In this document: positions 1-7,929 of the stretch, piece after piece
Position numbering within the stretch: position 1 is the stretch's first letter
Layout: the number at the start of each line of letters is the position of its first letter
NCBI GenBank assembly: GCA_031178045.1
Contig: JAPSJT010000003.1
Coordinates: 1-49,823, forward strand
Direction: 5' to 3'
From: Agromyces sp.
GTDB taxonomy: Bacteria > Actinomycetota > Actinomycetes > Actinomycetales > Microbacteriaceae
DNA: 49,823 nt
Made by a program: the position numbers and the translations under genes
The notes under the pieces: generated by a model
The model's input: only the letters and a program-made list of their open reading frames with translations
What the model was told of the DNA's origin: nothing
Database searches by the model: none

Positions 1-611
1 GCGTTCGGCACGACGACATCGGGGGCGAGCCAGCGCCAGGAGCCCGGATCGTGGGCGTCGACGAGCACGTGGTGCGGTCGGGGCATCCGCTCGAACACGC
101 GCCGGAAGGCCGCGGTGAGCAGCTCGGAGCCGTAGTCGCTCACGACGAGCGCCGAGGATTCACCGAGTGCGGCGGCGGCCGTTTCGGCGAGGGCACGCTG
201 CAACGGCATCCGGTCGGCGGGTTCGAGTACGACCGGCGGCTCGTCGACTCGGACGAGGACCTGCTCGTCGGCGACGATCCGGGTCTTCGTCACGGTGCGC
301 ACGATCGGTGAGCGCACGACGCCCGTCACGTCGACCCCTGCGTCGGCGAGGAGCTCGAGCAGGCGGTCGCCGGCGGCATCCGTGCCGATGACGGCGGCGA
401 GGCGGACCTCGGCCCCGAGCGCGCGCAGGTTCATCGCGGTGTTCGCCGCACCGCCCGGGGCGTCGTGCTGCGTCGAGAGCTCGACGATCGGCGCGGGCGC
501 CTCGCGGCTCAGGCGGCGGCTACCGCCCATCCACCAGCGGTCGAGGATCGCATCTCCGACGACCGCCACGACCGGCCTGCCCTGACGGATGCGATGCGGA
601 AGCTCTTCCAT
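1..611 (-). CDS. HldE-type PfkB heptose kinase, partial (left edge)
   Basis: About 203 residues of an N-terminal ribokinase/PfkB kinase domain; the rest lies beyond the left edge. Near residue 17 it reads VVGDAILDRWW, followed by SREAPAPIVEL and PGGAANTAMNLRALG. These closely follow the start of E. coli HldE/RfaE (VVGDVMLDRYW, PEAPVPVV, PGGAANVAMN), so phosphorylation of D-glycero-D-manno-heptose 7-phosphate is the likely reaction. Whether the adenylyltransferase domain is also present cannot be seen. An in-frame stop lies upstream; the start is ATG 611 or GTG 620. Neither has a clear Shine-Dalgarno, but GGGTAC stands 9 nt before the GTG, which would fit a leaderless start. It is divergent from the GT9 gene at 733 and is a second, better-conserved heptose kinase next to hldE at 2582-3943. 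Confidence 0.82.
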   Translation of the reverse strand, partial: MEELPHRIRQGRPVVAVVGDAILDRWWMGGSRRLSREAPAPIVELSTQHDAPGGAANTAMNLRALGAEVRLAAVIGTDAAGDRLLELLADAGVDVTGVVRSPIVRTVTKTRIVADEQVLVRVDEPPVVLEPADRMPLQRALAETAAAALGESSALVVSDYGSELLTAAFRRVFERMPRPHHVLVDAHDPGSWRWLAPDVVVPN

Positions 612-619
612 TCGCTGCA

Positions 620-732
620 CACCGGGACGGTACCCACCGCGCGGCCGGGATATGCATCATCTCGTGAAGGTTTCGTCGTCGCGCCGATGGGGGATGAGGT
701 GAGGGACGTTCCCGCCGAAGCCTGGAGGACCG
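620..732. promoter_or_regulatory. Divergent intergenic region with SigB-like promoter elements
   Basis: On the plus strand GTTT (670-673) is followed after 16 nt by GGGGAT (690-695). This is one mismatch from the SigB/SigF-type element GTTT-N14-17-GGGTAT and precedes the GT9 start at 733. On the minus strand GGGTAC (635-630) lies 9 nt before GTG 620, but no GTTT stands at the right distance. GGAGG at 724-728 is the ribosome binding site of the GT9 gene. These are motif matches only. Confidence 0.4.
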
Positions 733-1902
733 ATGCCGGCATTCGCGCCCCTGGAGAAGCCCTTCGACGACGTGCGTCGCATCGCGGTGCTCCGCGGCGG
801 CGGAATCGGCGACCTGCTCTTCGCGATCCCCGCGATCGAGGCGCTCGCGGCCGCGTATCCGGCGGCCGAGCTGGTACTGCTCGGCAGTCCGGTCCATGTC
901 GAGCTGCTCCGTGCACGCCCGTCGCCGGTCTCGCGGATCGAGGTGCTGCCGATCGCCCGCGGCATCCGGGAGGTTCCGGGGAAGCGACCGGACGAGCGGC
1001 TGATCGCCGCGTTCCGAGATCGGGTGAGGCGGTTCGGATCGATCGACCTCGGGGTGCAACTCCACGGCGGGGGTCGGAACTCGAATCCGTTCCTGCTGGC
1101 GCTCGAACCCAGGCACTCGGTGGGGGCGGCGACCGAGGATGCCGACCGGCTGGAGCGGACGCTCCGCTACGTCTACTACCAGCACGAGGTGGTGCGCGGC
1201 CTGGAGGTGGCGGGTCTCGCCGGGGCGGAACCGGTCGTCCTCGAACCGCGGATCACCGTCACGGCGGCGGAGCACCGCGCGATCGCAGGTCGGCTTCCCC
1301 ACGATGGGTCGCCCCTCGCCGTCGTGCACCCGGGGGCGACCGATCCCAGGCGTCGCTGGCCGGTGGAGCGGTTCGCGACGGTCATCGCCGCGCTGCTCGA
1401 CGACGGGGCATCCGTGGCGCTTATCGGCGATGCCACCGATCTCGACCTTCACGCACGCCTCACGCGGGAGGTTCGAGGGCTCCGGCCGGCTGCTGCCGGT
1501 CGGGTGACCGGCCTTGCCGGGGTGCTCGCGCTCGGCGAGACCGCCGCGCTGCTCGCCGCCGCCGATGTCGTCGTCGCGAACGACAGCGGGCCACGACACC
1601 TCGCTCAAGCGGTCGGTGCCCCGACCGTCGGCGTCTTCTGGTTCGGCAACGTCGTGAACGCCGCGCCCTTCGGGCGCGGAAGCCACCGGGTGCACCTCTC
1701 GTTCACGGTGCGGTGCCCCGTGTGCGCCGCCGACGTCACCCAGGTGGGATGGACGGCGGAGCGCTGCGAGCACGACGTCTCGTTCGTCGACGAGGTGTCG
1801 GCCGAGCCGGTGGTCGAGGACGCCCTCGAGCTCATGGCCATGAGCTCTCTTCGGAGTGGCTCACCACGAGCTCCCGGATCTCGCAGCCGTCGGGCTGGCT
1901 GA
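733..1902 (+). CDS. Glycosyltransferase family 9 (heptosyltransferase-like)
   Basis: A 389-residue GT-B protein of the ADP-heptose:LPS heptosyltransferase family. The N-terminal motif is VLRGGGIGDLLFAIPAIEAL. The C-terminal donor half has VVHPGATDPRRRWPVERFA and the donor-site run VVANDSGPRHLAQAVGAPTVGVFW, as in WaaC/WaaF-like enzymes. A later cysteine pattern (CPVCAADVTQ...ERCEHD) is typical of actinobacterial members. It probably transfers a heptose or similar sugar from a nucleotide donor in the cytoplasm; the acceptor is unknown. Start ATG 733 follows GGAGG. Its last 71 bases overlap the end of the convergent SDR gene, and the tail after about residue 366 is Ser/Arg-rich and unlike the family, so read-through into antisense of the SDR may be recent. 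Confidence 0.88.
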   Translation: MPAFAPLEKPFDDVRRIAVLRGGGIGDLLFAIPAIEALAAAYPAAELVLLGSPVHVELLRARPSPVSRIEVLPIARGIREVPGKRPDERLIAAFRDRVRRFGSIDLGVQLHGGGRNSNPFLLALEPRHSVGAATEDADRLERTLRYVYYQHEVVRGLEVAGLAGAEPVVLEPRITVTAAEHRAIAGRLPHDGSPLAVVHPGATDPRRRWPVERFATVIAALLDDGASVALIGDATDLDLHARLTREVRGLRPAAAGRVTGLAGVLALGETAALLAAADVVVANDSGPRHLAQAVGAPTVGVFWFGNVVNAAPFGRGSHRVHLSFTVRCPVCAADVTQVGWTAERCEHDVSFVDEVSAEPVVEDALELMAMSSLRSGSPRAPGSRSRRAG

Positions 1903-2569
1903 GGGCGAACACGACGGCCTGCGCGACGTGCTCGGGGGAGTTGAGCTTCGCGTCGGCGCCGGGGCGGTACTGCTCGTCCCGGTCGTCGAAGAAGTGGGTG
2001 CTCATGCCGCCCGGGATGAGGGTGGTCACTCCGACCCGTCCCTTCGTCTCGGCCGCGAGCGCCCGTGAGAATCCCAGCACGCCGAACTTCGAGGCGCAGT
2101 AGGCCGTGGCATCCGACACGCCCTTGACGGCGAGCGTCGATGCGACCGTGACGACCCGGCCGCCGGATGCCTCGAGGTGGGGCAGCGCCGCGCGCACGGC
2201 CGCGGCCGTGCCGAGCAGGTTCACTCGGATGACGCGCTCCCACTCCGTCCCGTCGACGTCCTCGAGCCGGCCGCAGCGGTCGATGCCCGCCGCGGTGACC
2301 ACGCCGTCGAGGCCGCCGTGCTCGTCGGCGAGACGTGCGATGAGGGACTCGAGTGCCCTCGTCTCGCTCACGTCGGCCTGATGCGTCTCATGGGCCGGTT
2401 CGTCGGGGACCGTGCGATCGAGCACGATGGGCGTGCCGCCTGCTCGGGCGACGGCGTCGGCGATCGCCGCTCCGAGGCCGGACGCTCCGCCGGTGATGAT
2501 GATCCGTCCGATCCGGCTGCGCGCCGGGTCGGCGATGCCGGAGGGAACGGTCGTGGTCGGTTCGGTCAT
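1832..2569 (-). CDS. Short-chain dehydrogenase/reductase (SDR)
   Basis: A 245-residue classical SDR. The NAD(P)-binding motif TGGASGLG is near residue 26, VVTAAGI matches the NNAG position, and the catalytic Ser and YCASK motif (Tyr-x-x-x-Lys) are present. Length and motifs are those of the classical subfamily, not the extended family to which the heptose epimerase HldD belongs, so it should not be read as HldD. It is the last gene of the minus-strand heptose operon, 12 bases after hldE, with AAAGGA seven bases before ATG 2569. Its substrate cannot be inferred; oxidation or reduction of a sugar intermediate is possible given the company. It overlaps the end of the convergent GT9 gene. Confidence 0.85.
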   Translation of the reverse strand: MTEPTTTVPSGIADPARSRIGRIIITGGASGLGAAIADAVARAGGTPIVLDRTVPDEPAHETHQADVSETRALESLIARLADEHGGLDGVVTAAGIDRCGRLEDVDGTEWERVIRVNLLGTAAAVRAALPHLEASGGRVVTVASTLAVKGVSDATAYCASKFGVLGFSRALAAETKGRVGVTTLIPGGMSTHFFDDRDEQYRPGADAKLNSPEHVAQAVVFALSQPDGCEIRELVVSHSEESSWP

Positions 2570-2581
2570 GACGGCGTCCTT

Positions 2582-3943
2582 TCAACTCACTGCGGCGAGT
2601 GCTGCCGCGAGGGCGGAGGTGGAACGGGCTGGATGATGCGGCACGGTCACGACCCGGCCGCCGGTCTCGGCGAGCGCGAGCGTCTCGGGCAGGTCGTCGG
2701 CGCGGTAGTCGCCGCCCTTCACCCAGAGGTCGGGTCGGAGCCGGCGGACTGCCTCGGTGGGAGTGTCCTCGTCGAAGACGAGCACGGCGTCGACGCACTC
2801 GAGCGCGAGCAGGAGGTCGATCCGGTCCGCCTCGGAGATGATCGGGCGGGCGGGTCCCTTCAGGCGGCGAACCGACTCGTCGGAGTTCAGGCAGACGATG
2901 AGGCAGTCGCCGAGCGAGCGCGCCGCCTGCAGGGTGCGGACGTGGCCCGCGTGCAGGAGGTCGAAGCATCCGCCGGTCGCGACGACCGTGCCGCCCGCGG
3001 CGCGGGTGTGCGCGGCGACCGCCACGGCACCGGCCGCGTGCCCCGGGATCGGCGCGGGCGGGGCGGGGAGCTCGAGGGATGCCACGCCGCCCGCCCTGAG
3101 GAACGCACTCGCGTCGTAGACCCCTCGGCGGACGGCATCGCGCACCTCCTCGCCGGTCGCGAGCGCGACCGCGGCCGAGGCCGCGAGCCGGTCTCCTGCG
3201 CCGCACGGATCGGCTGCGCTCACGTGCTGCGCCGGGATCACCACGGGCAGGGCGCCGTCGGCGCAGACCACGGCCCCGTCGCCGCCGAGGGTGACCGCGA
3301 TCGTCTCGGCGCGCCATCGTGCGCCGAGGATGCGCGCGGCATCGATCGCCTCGCCGAGGCCGCCGAGCGGTGCGCCGCTGAGCGCAGCGGCCTCCGATCG
3401 ATTCGGTGTCGCGAGGGTCACGCCGCCGACGGGTGCCGCACCTCGGACGTGAGGGTCCCAGACGATGGGAATGGCGCCGGCCCGGCGCTCGATCGCCGCC
3501 CGGACGAGCTCGTTCGCGAGCATGCCCCGCCCGTAGTCGGAGGCGACGACGGCGTCGGCCCGCTCGATGGCATCGAGCTGCGCGGGATCGACGTCGACCG
3601 GAGCGACCCCACCACCGCCCTCGTCGAGCCGTGCGATCGCGTGACCGTCCGCGCGTATCCGGGTCTTGACGGAAGTCGGTCCCGCGAGCTGCGCTTCGAC
3701 GAGGTGGATTCCCGGCAGTGCGTCGCGGAGGCGCTGGGCGGCGGCATCCCGGCCGAGCGCCGTCACGAGGGTCACGTCCACGCCGTCGCGAGCGAGCATC
3801 GTGGCGACGAGACCGGCGCCGCCCGCGCGATCGGCGGATCCCGTGATGTCGACCACGGGGACCGGCGCATCGGGACTCAGCCGCACGGCCGCGCCGGTGA
3901 CATCCACGTCGAGGAGGCAGTCGCCGATCACCGTCACCCTCAC
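2582..3943 (-). CDS. hldE: Bifunctional heptose 7-phosphate kinase / heptose 1-phosphate adenylyltransferase
   Basis: A 453-residue two-domain protein. The N-terminal PfkB kinase (about 1-305) starts VRVTVIGDCLLDV and ends with DPCGAGDR, which keeps the catalytic Asp of the GAGD motif. The C-terminal nucleotidyltransferase (about 320-453) has TGGCFDLLHAGH (HxGH motif) and WVKGGDYRADD, as in E. coli HldE. Expected reactions are heptose-7-P to heptose-1,7-bisP, and, after GmhB, heptose-1-P to ADP-heptose. The kinase half departs from the family: the DRYWxG segment is replaced and the GGAAN motif reads GGAGL, so its substrate may differ. GTG 3943 is chosen because GGAGG lies 7 bases upstream and it overlaps the gmhA stop as GTGA; longer ATG starts only extend into gmhA. 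Confidence 0.9.
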   Translation of the reverse strand: MRVTVIGDCLLDVDVTGAAVRLSPDAPVPVVDITGSADRAGGAGLVATMLARDGVDVTLVTALGRDAAAQRLRDALPGIHLVEAQLAGPTSVKTRIRADGHAIARLDEGGGGVAPVDVDPAQLDAIERADAVVASDYGRGMLANELVRAAIERRAGAIPIVWDPHVRGAAPVGGVTLATPNRSEAAALSGAPLGGLGEAIDAARILGARWRAETIAVTLGGDGAVVCADGALPVVIPAQHVSAADPCGAGDRLAASAAVALATGEEVRDAVRRGVYDASAFLRAGGVASLELPAPPAPIPGHAAGAVAVAAHTRAAGGTVVATGGCFDLLHAGHVRTLQAARSLGDCLIVCLNSDESVRRLKGPARPIISEADRIDLLLALECVDAVLVFDEDTPTEAVRRLRPDLWVKGGDYRADDLPETLALAETGGRVVTVPHHPARSTSALAAALAAVS

Positions 3944-4569
3944 CGTCCCACCTCCTCGGCGCCGACCAGCGCGTCGAAGGCGACGCACAGGGCGTGCACC
4001 GCGACGAGCTCCGCCTCCTGCACGTTCGACGCCGCGCCCGGCAGCGCGATCGCGTCGTCGCAGGCACTCGCCAGCGGGTTCGGCGCCGGCCCCGTGATCG
4101 CCCAGCTCACCGCGCCCGACTCGGCGGCGGCTCGGGCGGCGGAGATCAGGTTGGCGCTCGCTCCGCTCGTCGAGAGCAGCAGCACGATGTCGCCGTGACG
4201 CGCGTGCGCGCGCACCTGTCTCGCGAAGATCTCATGGAAGCCGTAGTCGTTGCCGATGGCCGTGACCGCTGAGGAATCGGTGTTCAGGGCGATCGCCGAA
4301 TACGGCCGGCGCTCGCTGCAGAAGCGTCCGACGAACTCCGCGGCGAGGTGTTGCGCCTCGGCGGCCGATCCGCCGTTGCCCGCGACGAGCAGCCTGCCCC
4401 CGGCTTCGAGCCGCTCCGCGAGCCGGATGGCCCAGCCGGCCAGCCGGGCCGACTCGAGTTCGAGCGCGTGGAGCACCGGCGCGACGTTCCGCACGTGCTC
4501 GGCGACGGCGTGCACCGCCCACTCCGTCGCGACGGAGCGGGCCCGCTGCTTCGTGTCGTGCAGGGTCAT
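3940..4569 (-). CDS. gmhA: Phosphoheptose isomerase (SIS domain)
   Basis: A 209-residue single SIS-domain protein. It carries AGNGGSAAEAQHLAAEFVGRF (residues about 63-83), ALNTDSSAVTAIGNDYGF (about 94-111) and LLSTSGAS (about 131-138), the recognised GmhA signature. It would isomerise sedoheptulose 7-phosphate to D-glycero-D-manno-heptose 7-phosphate, the first committed step of the heptose pathway. Start ATG 4569 overlaps the stop of the upstream GT4 gene (ATGA) and its own stop overlaps the hldE start, indicating translational coupling. A related SIS protein such as DiaA is possible by sequence alone, but the setting with hldE and gmhB favours GmhA. Confidence 0.9.
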   Translation of the reverse strand: MTLHDTKQRARSVATEWAVHAVAEHVRNVAPVLHALELESARLAGWAIRLAERLEAGGRLLVAGNGGSAAEAQHLAAEFVGRFCSERRPYSAIALNTDSSAVTAIGNDYGFHEIFARQVRAHARHGDIVLLLSTSGASANLISAARAAAESGAVSWAITGPAPNPLASACDDAIALPGAASNVQEAELVAVHALCVAFDALVGAEEVGR

Positions 4570-5810
4570 CGTGCCACTCCCTTCGCACGTCGGTTCATCG
4601 AGGGTGCTCCGCTCACGGCGGCGATCGTGGCGCGGTAGCTGCGCTCGCTGTCGGCGGCGATGCGGCTCCACGCGTAGCGGGCGGCCCGGCGACGGCCATT
4701 GGCGCCGTACTGCCGGCGGGTCGGCTCGTCGAGGAGCAGCGTGCGGATCGCCTCCGCGACGGCCGTGGCATCCCGTGGCGGGACGTGGCGCCCGGTGACG
4801 CCGTCGACGACGCTGTCGATGAGTCCCCCGACGGATGACGCGACCACGGGCACGCCGCACGCCATCGCCTCGAGCGGCACGATGCCGAAGGGCTCGTACC
4901 ACGGAGCGCACACCACGACGTCGGCCGAGCGGTACAGCTCGGGGAGCACCGCCTGCGGCAGCTGTCCGCGGAGCTCGATCCGATCCGGGGCGGCGGAGTG
5001 CCGTGCGATCTCCGCGAGGCGCTCGAGCTCGGGGTCGCGTCCGTCGCTCGTGTCGCCGCCTCCGACGATGACGAGCTCGACGTCGAGACCTTCGTCGGCC
5101 AAGGCGGCGACCGCCTCGATCGCCGTGCCGACGCCCTTGCGTGGCACGAGGCGTCCGACGCTGAGGACCCGGTGGCGGCGCGTCCGCTCGTCCCGTGGCC
5201 CCTGGGGAGTGAAATGGGCGAGATCCACGCCGCAGGGGATCACCGTGATGTTGCGAGAGGGCACGCCGAGCTTCTTCAGCTCGAACGCCTCGTCGGAACA
5301 GGTGGCGATCACGCCGGCGGCGCGGCGACCCACGTCGGGCTCGAGCCATTCTCGCTCGGCCGGACTCGTGTCGGCCGCGCCCTGATGACGCCGCTTCACG
5401 ACGCCGAGGGCGTGGAAGGTGTGCACGACGGGGGGTGGCGCCGCGAGCGTCGACACCGCGTCGAGGGCGGCGACGCCCGACATCCAGAAATGGCTGTGCA
5501 CGATGTCGGGCTCCCAGCCGCTCCAGTCGGCGGCCATTCCGGCGGCGAGGGCCGGCATGGCGGGAAGCATGTCGTCCTTCGGTACGTGCCGGGCGGGGCC
5601 CGCCGTCACGTGCACGACCTCGACGCCGGTCGCGAGCGGGACGCGTTCGGGCGCGTCGGGATCGTCACGGCGCGTGTAGACGCGAACCTCGTGGCCGCGT
5701 CGGGCGAGCTCGGTCGACAGCGCCGCGACGTGCACGTTCTGCCCGCCGGCATCCACACCACCGAGTGCGGCGAGCGGGCTCGCGTGTTCGGAGACCATGG
5801 CGATGCGCAT
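4566..5810 (-). CDS. Glycosyltransferase family 4
   Basis: A 414-residue GT-B retaining glycosyltransferase. The N-terminal acceptor half has GGVDAGGQNVHVAALSTELA and GHEVRVYTRR, and SHFWMSG. The C-terminal half has SVGRLVPRKGVGTAIEA and the nucleotide-sugar site WYEPFGIVPLEAMACGVPVV (E-x7-E motif). The GGQNVHV opening resembles MshA and sucrose-phosphate-synthase-like enzymes, but donor and acceptor cannot be assigned. Start ATG 5810 is preceded by AGGAG within the stop region of the upstream gene (2 bases apart) and the stop overlaps gmhA. It is likely to add a sugar to the same glycan as the heptosyltransferases. Confidence 0.88.
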   Translation of the reverse strand: MRIAMVSEHASPLAALGGVDAGGQNVHVAALSTELARRGHEVRVYTRRDDPDAPERVPLATGVEVVHVTAGPARHVPKDDMLPAMPALAAGMAADWSGWEPDIVHSHFWMSGVAALDAVSTLAAPPPVVHTFHALGVVKRRHQGAADTSPAEREWLEPDVGRRAAGVIATCSDEAFELKKLGVPSRNITVIPCGVDLAHFTPQGPRDERTRRHRVLSVGRLVPRKGVGTAIEAVAALADEGLDVELVIVGGGDTSDGRDPELERLAEIARHSAAPDRIELRGQLPQAVLPELYRSADVVVCAPWYEPFGIVPLEAMACGVPVVASSVGGLIDSVVDGVTGRHVPPRDATAVAEAIRTLLLDEPTRRQYGANGRRRAARYAWSRIAADSERSYRATIAAVSGAPSMNRRAKGVAR

Positions 5811-5812
5811 CG

Positions 5813-6859
5813 TCACTCCTTCCATCCATGGGATTCGACGCCCGCCGTGCGGGCGGCCACCGCCGCGGCGGTGATCGGGCGGCCCTTCCGCCGGCGACGC
5901 TCGACGAGGTCGATGGCGAGCTCGTCCCAGTCCCGCAGGAAGCGGTCGAGGCCGTACCGCTCGACGACCGTTTCGCGTGCCGCGAGACCGAGCCGGGTTG
6001 CAGCGTCGCGGTCCTCCAGCAGCACCCGCGTCGCGGCGACGAGCTCGTCGATGTTCGTGGAGATGAAGCCCGCGCCCGGCGGCACGGCGCGCGCGGCCTC
6101 CGTCGCCTGCACCACCACGACCGGCACGCCGAGGTGCATGGTCTCGAGCAGGGTGAGCCCGAGCGACGTCCACCTTGCGAGGTGCAGGTACAGCCGGCGC
6201 TCGGCGATCGCCGCGTGCAGCTCCTTCGTGGCGAGCTCGCCGACGGGGGAGACCTGCACCGGGTCGAGGCCGAGCGCGGCCGGGAGCTCCGCGACGCCCA
6301 TGCCGAAGAGGTCGATGCCGCCCGCCGCAGCGAAGTCCGGCAGCAGGTCGCTGCCGACCATCCGCGAGCGGCGCACGGGTTCGTTCGCGACGAACGCGCT
6401 GCGCCCGATGCGGCCCGAATAGCGGTATCCGGGGTCTGGGATGCCGTGTTCGATGACGACGGTGGGCGCGTCGCCGTTGTCCCAGAACAGCCGGTTGAAG
6501 TGGGTGACGTGCACGATCGGGATGTCGGTGCGGTCGGCGAACGGATGCCGCGTGGTGACGGCAGCGGGCTTCGGTGTGTTGTGCTCGAGGAAGACGGCGG
6601 GAACCTCGGAGCCGAGTCGACGCCCGAGCATCGCCTCCGCGCGCTCGAACTCCTCGAGTCGCTGCAGGACGACGAGGTCGACGGGCTCGCCGCGCATGGT
6701 CGCCGGATCGATCTCGATCGCGCTCGTCGGCCAGTCGCGGCCGCCGCGCCCCAGCCCCCACGGCCCCCGCTCGGGAAGCGTCGGGAGGAGGTAGTCGTGC
6801 CCGCCCCGCACGAACGCGTCGGTCCAGCCGCCGTGCACATGCCAGAGCAGGATCCTCAC
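5813..6859 (-). CDS. Glycosyltransferase, GT-B fold
   Basis: A 348-residue protein. It begins MRILLWHVHGGWTDAF and ends with a GT1/GT4-type C-terminal half: WTSLGLTLLETMHLGVPVV (the E-x7 donor-site region), then ISTNIDELVAATRVLLEDRD and a helical RLGLAARETVVERYGLDRF segment. The N-terminal half is diverged, and the exact family is uncertain. The GTG start at 6859 overlaps the stop of the upstream GT9 gene (GTGA), and it sits 2 bases before the GT4 gene. Operon position says it builds the same glycan; no signal peptide or membrane segment is seen, so it acts in the cytoplasm. Confidence 0.78.
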   Translation of the reverse strand: MRILLWHVHGGWTDAFVRGGHDYLLPTLPERGPWGLGRGGRDWPTSAIEIDPATMRGEPVDLVVLQRLEEFERAEAMLGRRLGSEVPAVFLEHNTPKPAAVTTRHPFADRTDIPIVHVTHFNRLFWDNGDAPTVVIEHGIPDPGYRYSGRIGRSAFVANEPVRRSRMVGSDLLPDFAAAGGIDLFGMGVAELPAALGLDPVQVSPVGELATKELHAAIAERRLYLHLARWTSLGLTLLETMHLGVPVVVVQATEAARAVPPGAGFISTNIDELVAATRVLLEDRDAATRLGLAARETVVERYGLDRFLRDWDELAIDLVERRRRKGRPITAAAVAARTAGVESHGWKE

Positions 6860-7929
6860 GCCGGCACCGCCTCACGGGCAGCGAGTGTTCCGTCGTCCGA
6901 GTCGCCCCGCTCGGTCACGCGGCGGATCGCGCGAACGGCATCGACGACATCGCGAGCCTCGATCTCGCCGAGACACGGATGCCCCGGGATCGGACACTCC
7001 CTGGCCCTCGTGCCCGCGCACGCGATGTCGCGGCGCCCGAGCAGCACGGAGGCCACGCCGAACGGCCCCCAGCAGCGTTCGTCGACGACGGGGGCGAAGA
7101 GGCTCACGACGGGAGTGCCCACGGCTGCCGCGAGGTGGGCCGTCCCCGTGTTGCCGACGACGACGGCATCCGCGCGTGCGAGCACGCCGGCGAGCTCGGG
7201 GAGGGTCGTCCGTCCTCCGAGGTCGAGTGCGCGCTCGCCGGCCACCCGAGCGGTGAGACCGCGCTCCGACGGGGAGCCGGTCACGACGACGCGGAAGCCC
7301 GCCTGGGCGAGGGCGTGCACGAATTCGACGTGCCGCTCGAGCGGCGCCGCCCGCGCGGGCACCGCTGCCCCGGGATGGACCACCACGTACGGGTTCCGCC
7401 CGACGAGCGGTGCGGGGTCGGCGGCCCCGCTCACCGCAAGTCGCCCGGCGTCGCCGGGCGGGAGCGCGAAGCCCGCGGCAGCGGCGACGGTCAGGGCTCG
7501 AGTGACCTCGGACTGCGACTCGGGGAAGTCCTCGCCTGGTCGCAGTCGCACGTCGAGGAGACTCCCCGGGTAGTCGCCGGAGGCCCCGGTGATCCGGGGC
7601 ACTCCCGCCAGCCGGAGCAGCAGCGCGAGCGGAAGCGGACTCTGGTGGAACGACGTGAGGATGACGGCCTCGGACGCGTCCACCTCCGCGAGGATGCGCT
7701 CGAGCTCCGCGACCGAGGCCGGGGTGACCGACCGCGCCGGATTGCCGATCCACGGGCAGTCCCACTCGTGCACCCGGCGGACGCCGGGCAGCATCCGCCC
7801 GGCGGGGGCTCCGGTCGGGCTGCAGAGCAGGTGCACGGAGGCGGTGGCGGCGACGGCACGCACGGCAGGGCCGCAGAGCAGCACGTCCCCGACGCTGTCG
7901 AGGCGGGCCACGAGCACCCGCCGGCTCAC
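6856..7929 (-). CDS. Glycosyltransferase family 9 (heptosyltransferase-like)
   Basis: A 357-residue GT9 protein. It starts MSRRVLVARLDSVGDVLLCGPAVRAV, the usual first strand and loop of heptosyltransferases. It then has YVVVHPGAAVPARAAPLERH and the donor-site run VVGNTGTAHLAAAVGTPVVSLF, followed by a cysteine-containing GTRARECPIPGHPCL segment. It likely transfers heptose from ADP-heptose made by the neighbouring gmhB, hldE and gmhA products. The GTG start at 7929 overlaps the gmhB stop, and the stop overlaps the next gene, so it is translationally coupled on both sides. Confidence 0.88.
   Translation of the reverse strand: MSRRVLVARLDSVGDVLLCGPAVRAVAATASVHLLCSPTGAPAGRMLPGVRRVHEWDCPWIGNPARSVTPASVAELERILAEVDASEAVILTSFHQSPLPLALLLRLAGVPRITGASGDYPGSLLDVRLRPGEDFPESQSEVTRALTVAAAAGFALPPGDAGRLAVSGAADPAPLVGRNPYVVVHPGAAVPARAAPLERHVEFVHALAQAGFRVVVTGSPSERGLTARVAGERALDLGGRTTLPELAGVLARADAVVVGNTGTAHLAAAVGTPVVSLFAPVVDERCWGPFGVASVLLGRRDIACAGTRARECPIPGHPCLGEIEARDVVDAVRAIRRVTERGDSDDGTLAAREAVPA

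Noticed and set aside
465-2102. 545-codon plus-strand open frame over the first GT9 gene
   Set aside because: The GT9 frame carries the family motifs; this one is Arg-rich and frame-shifted against it.
1832-2569. The SDR as the missing heptose epimerase HldD
   Set aside because: HldD is an extended SDR of about 310 residues; this is a 245-residue classical SDR with a different motif layout.
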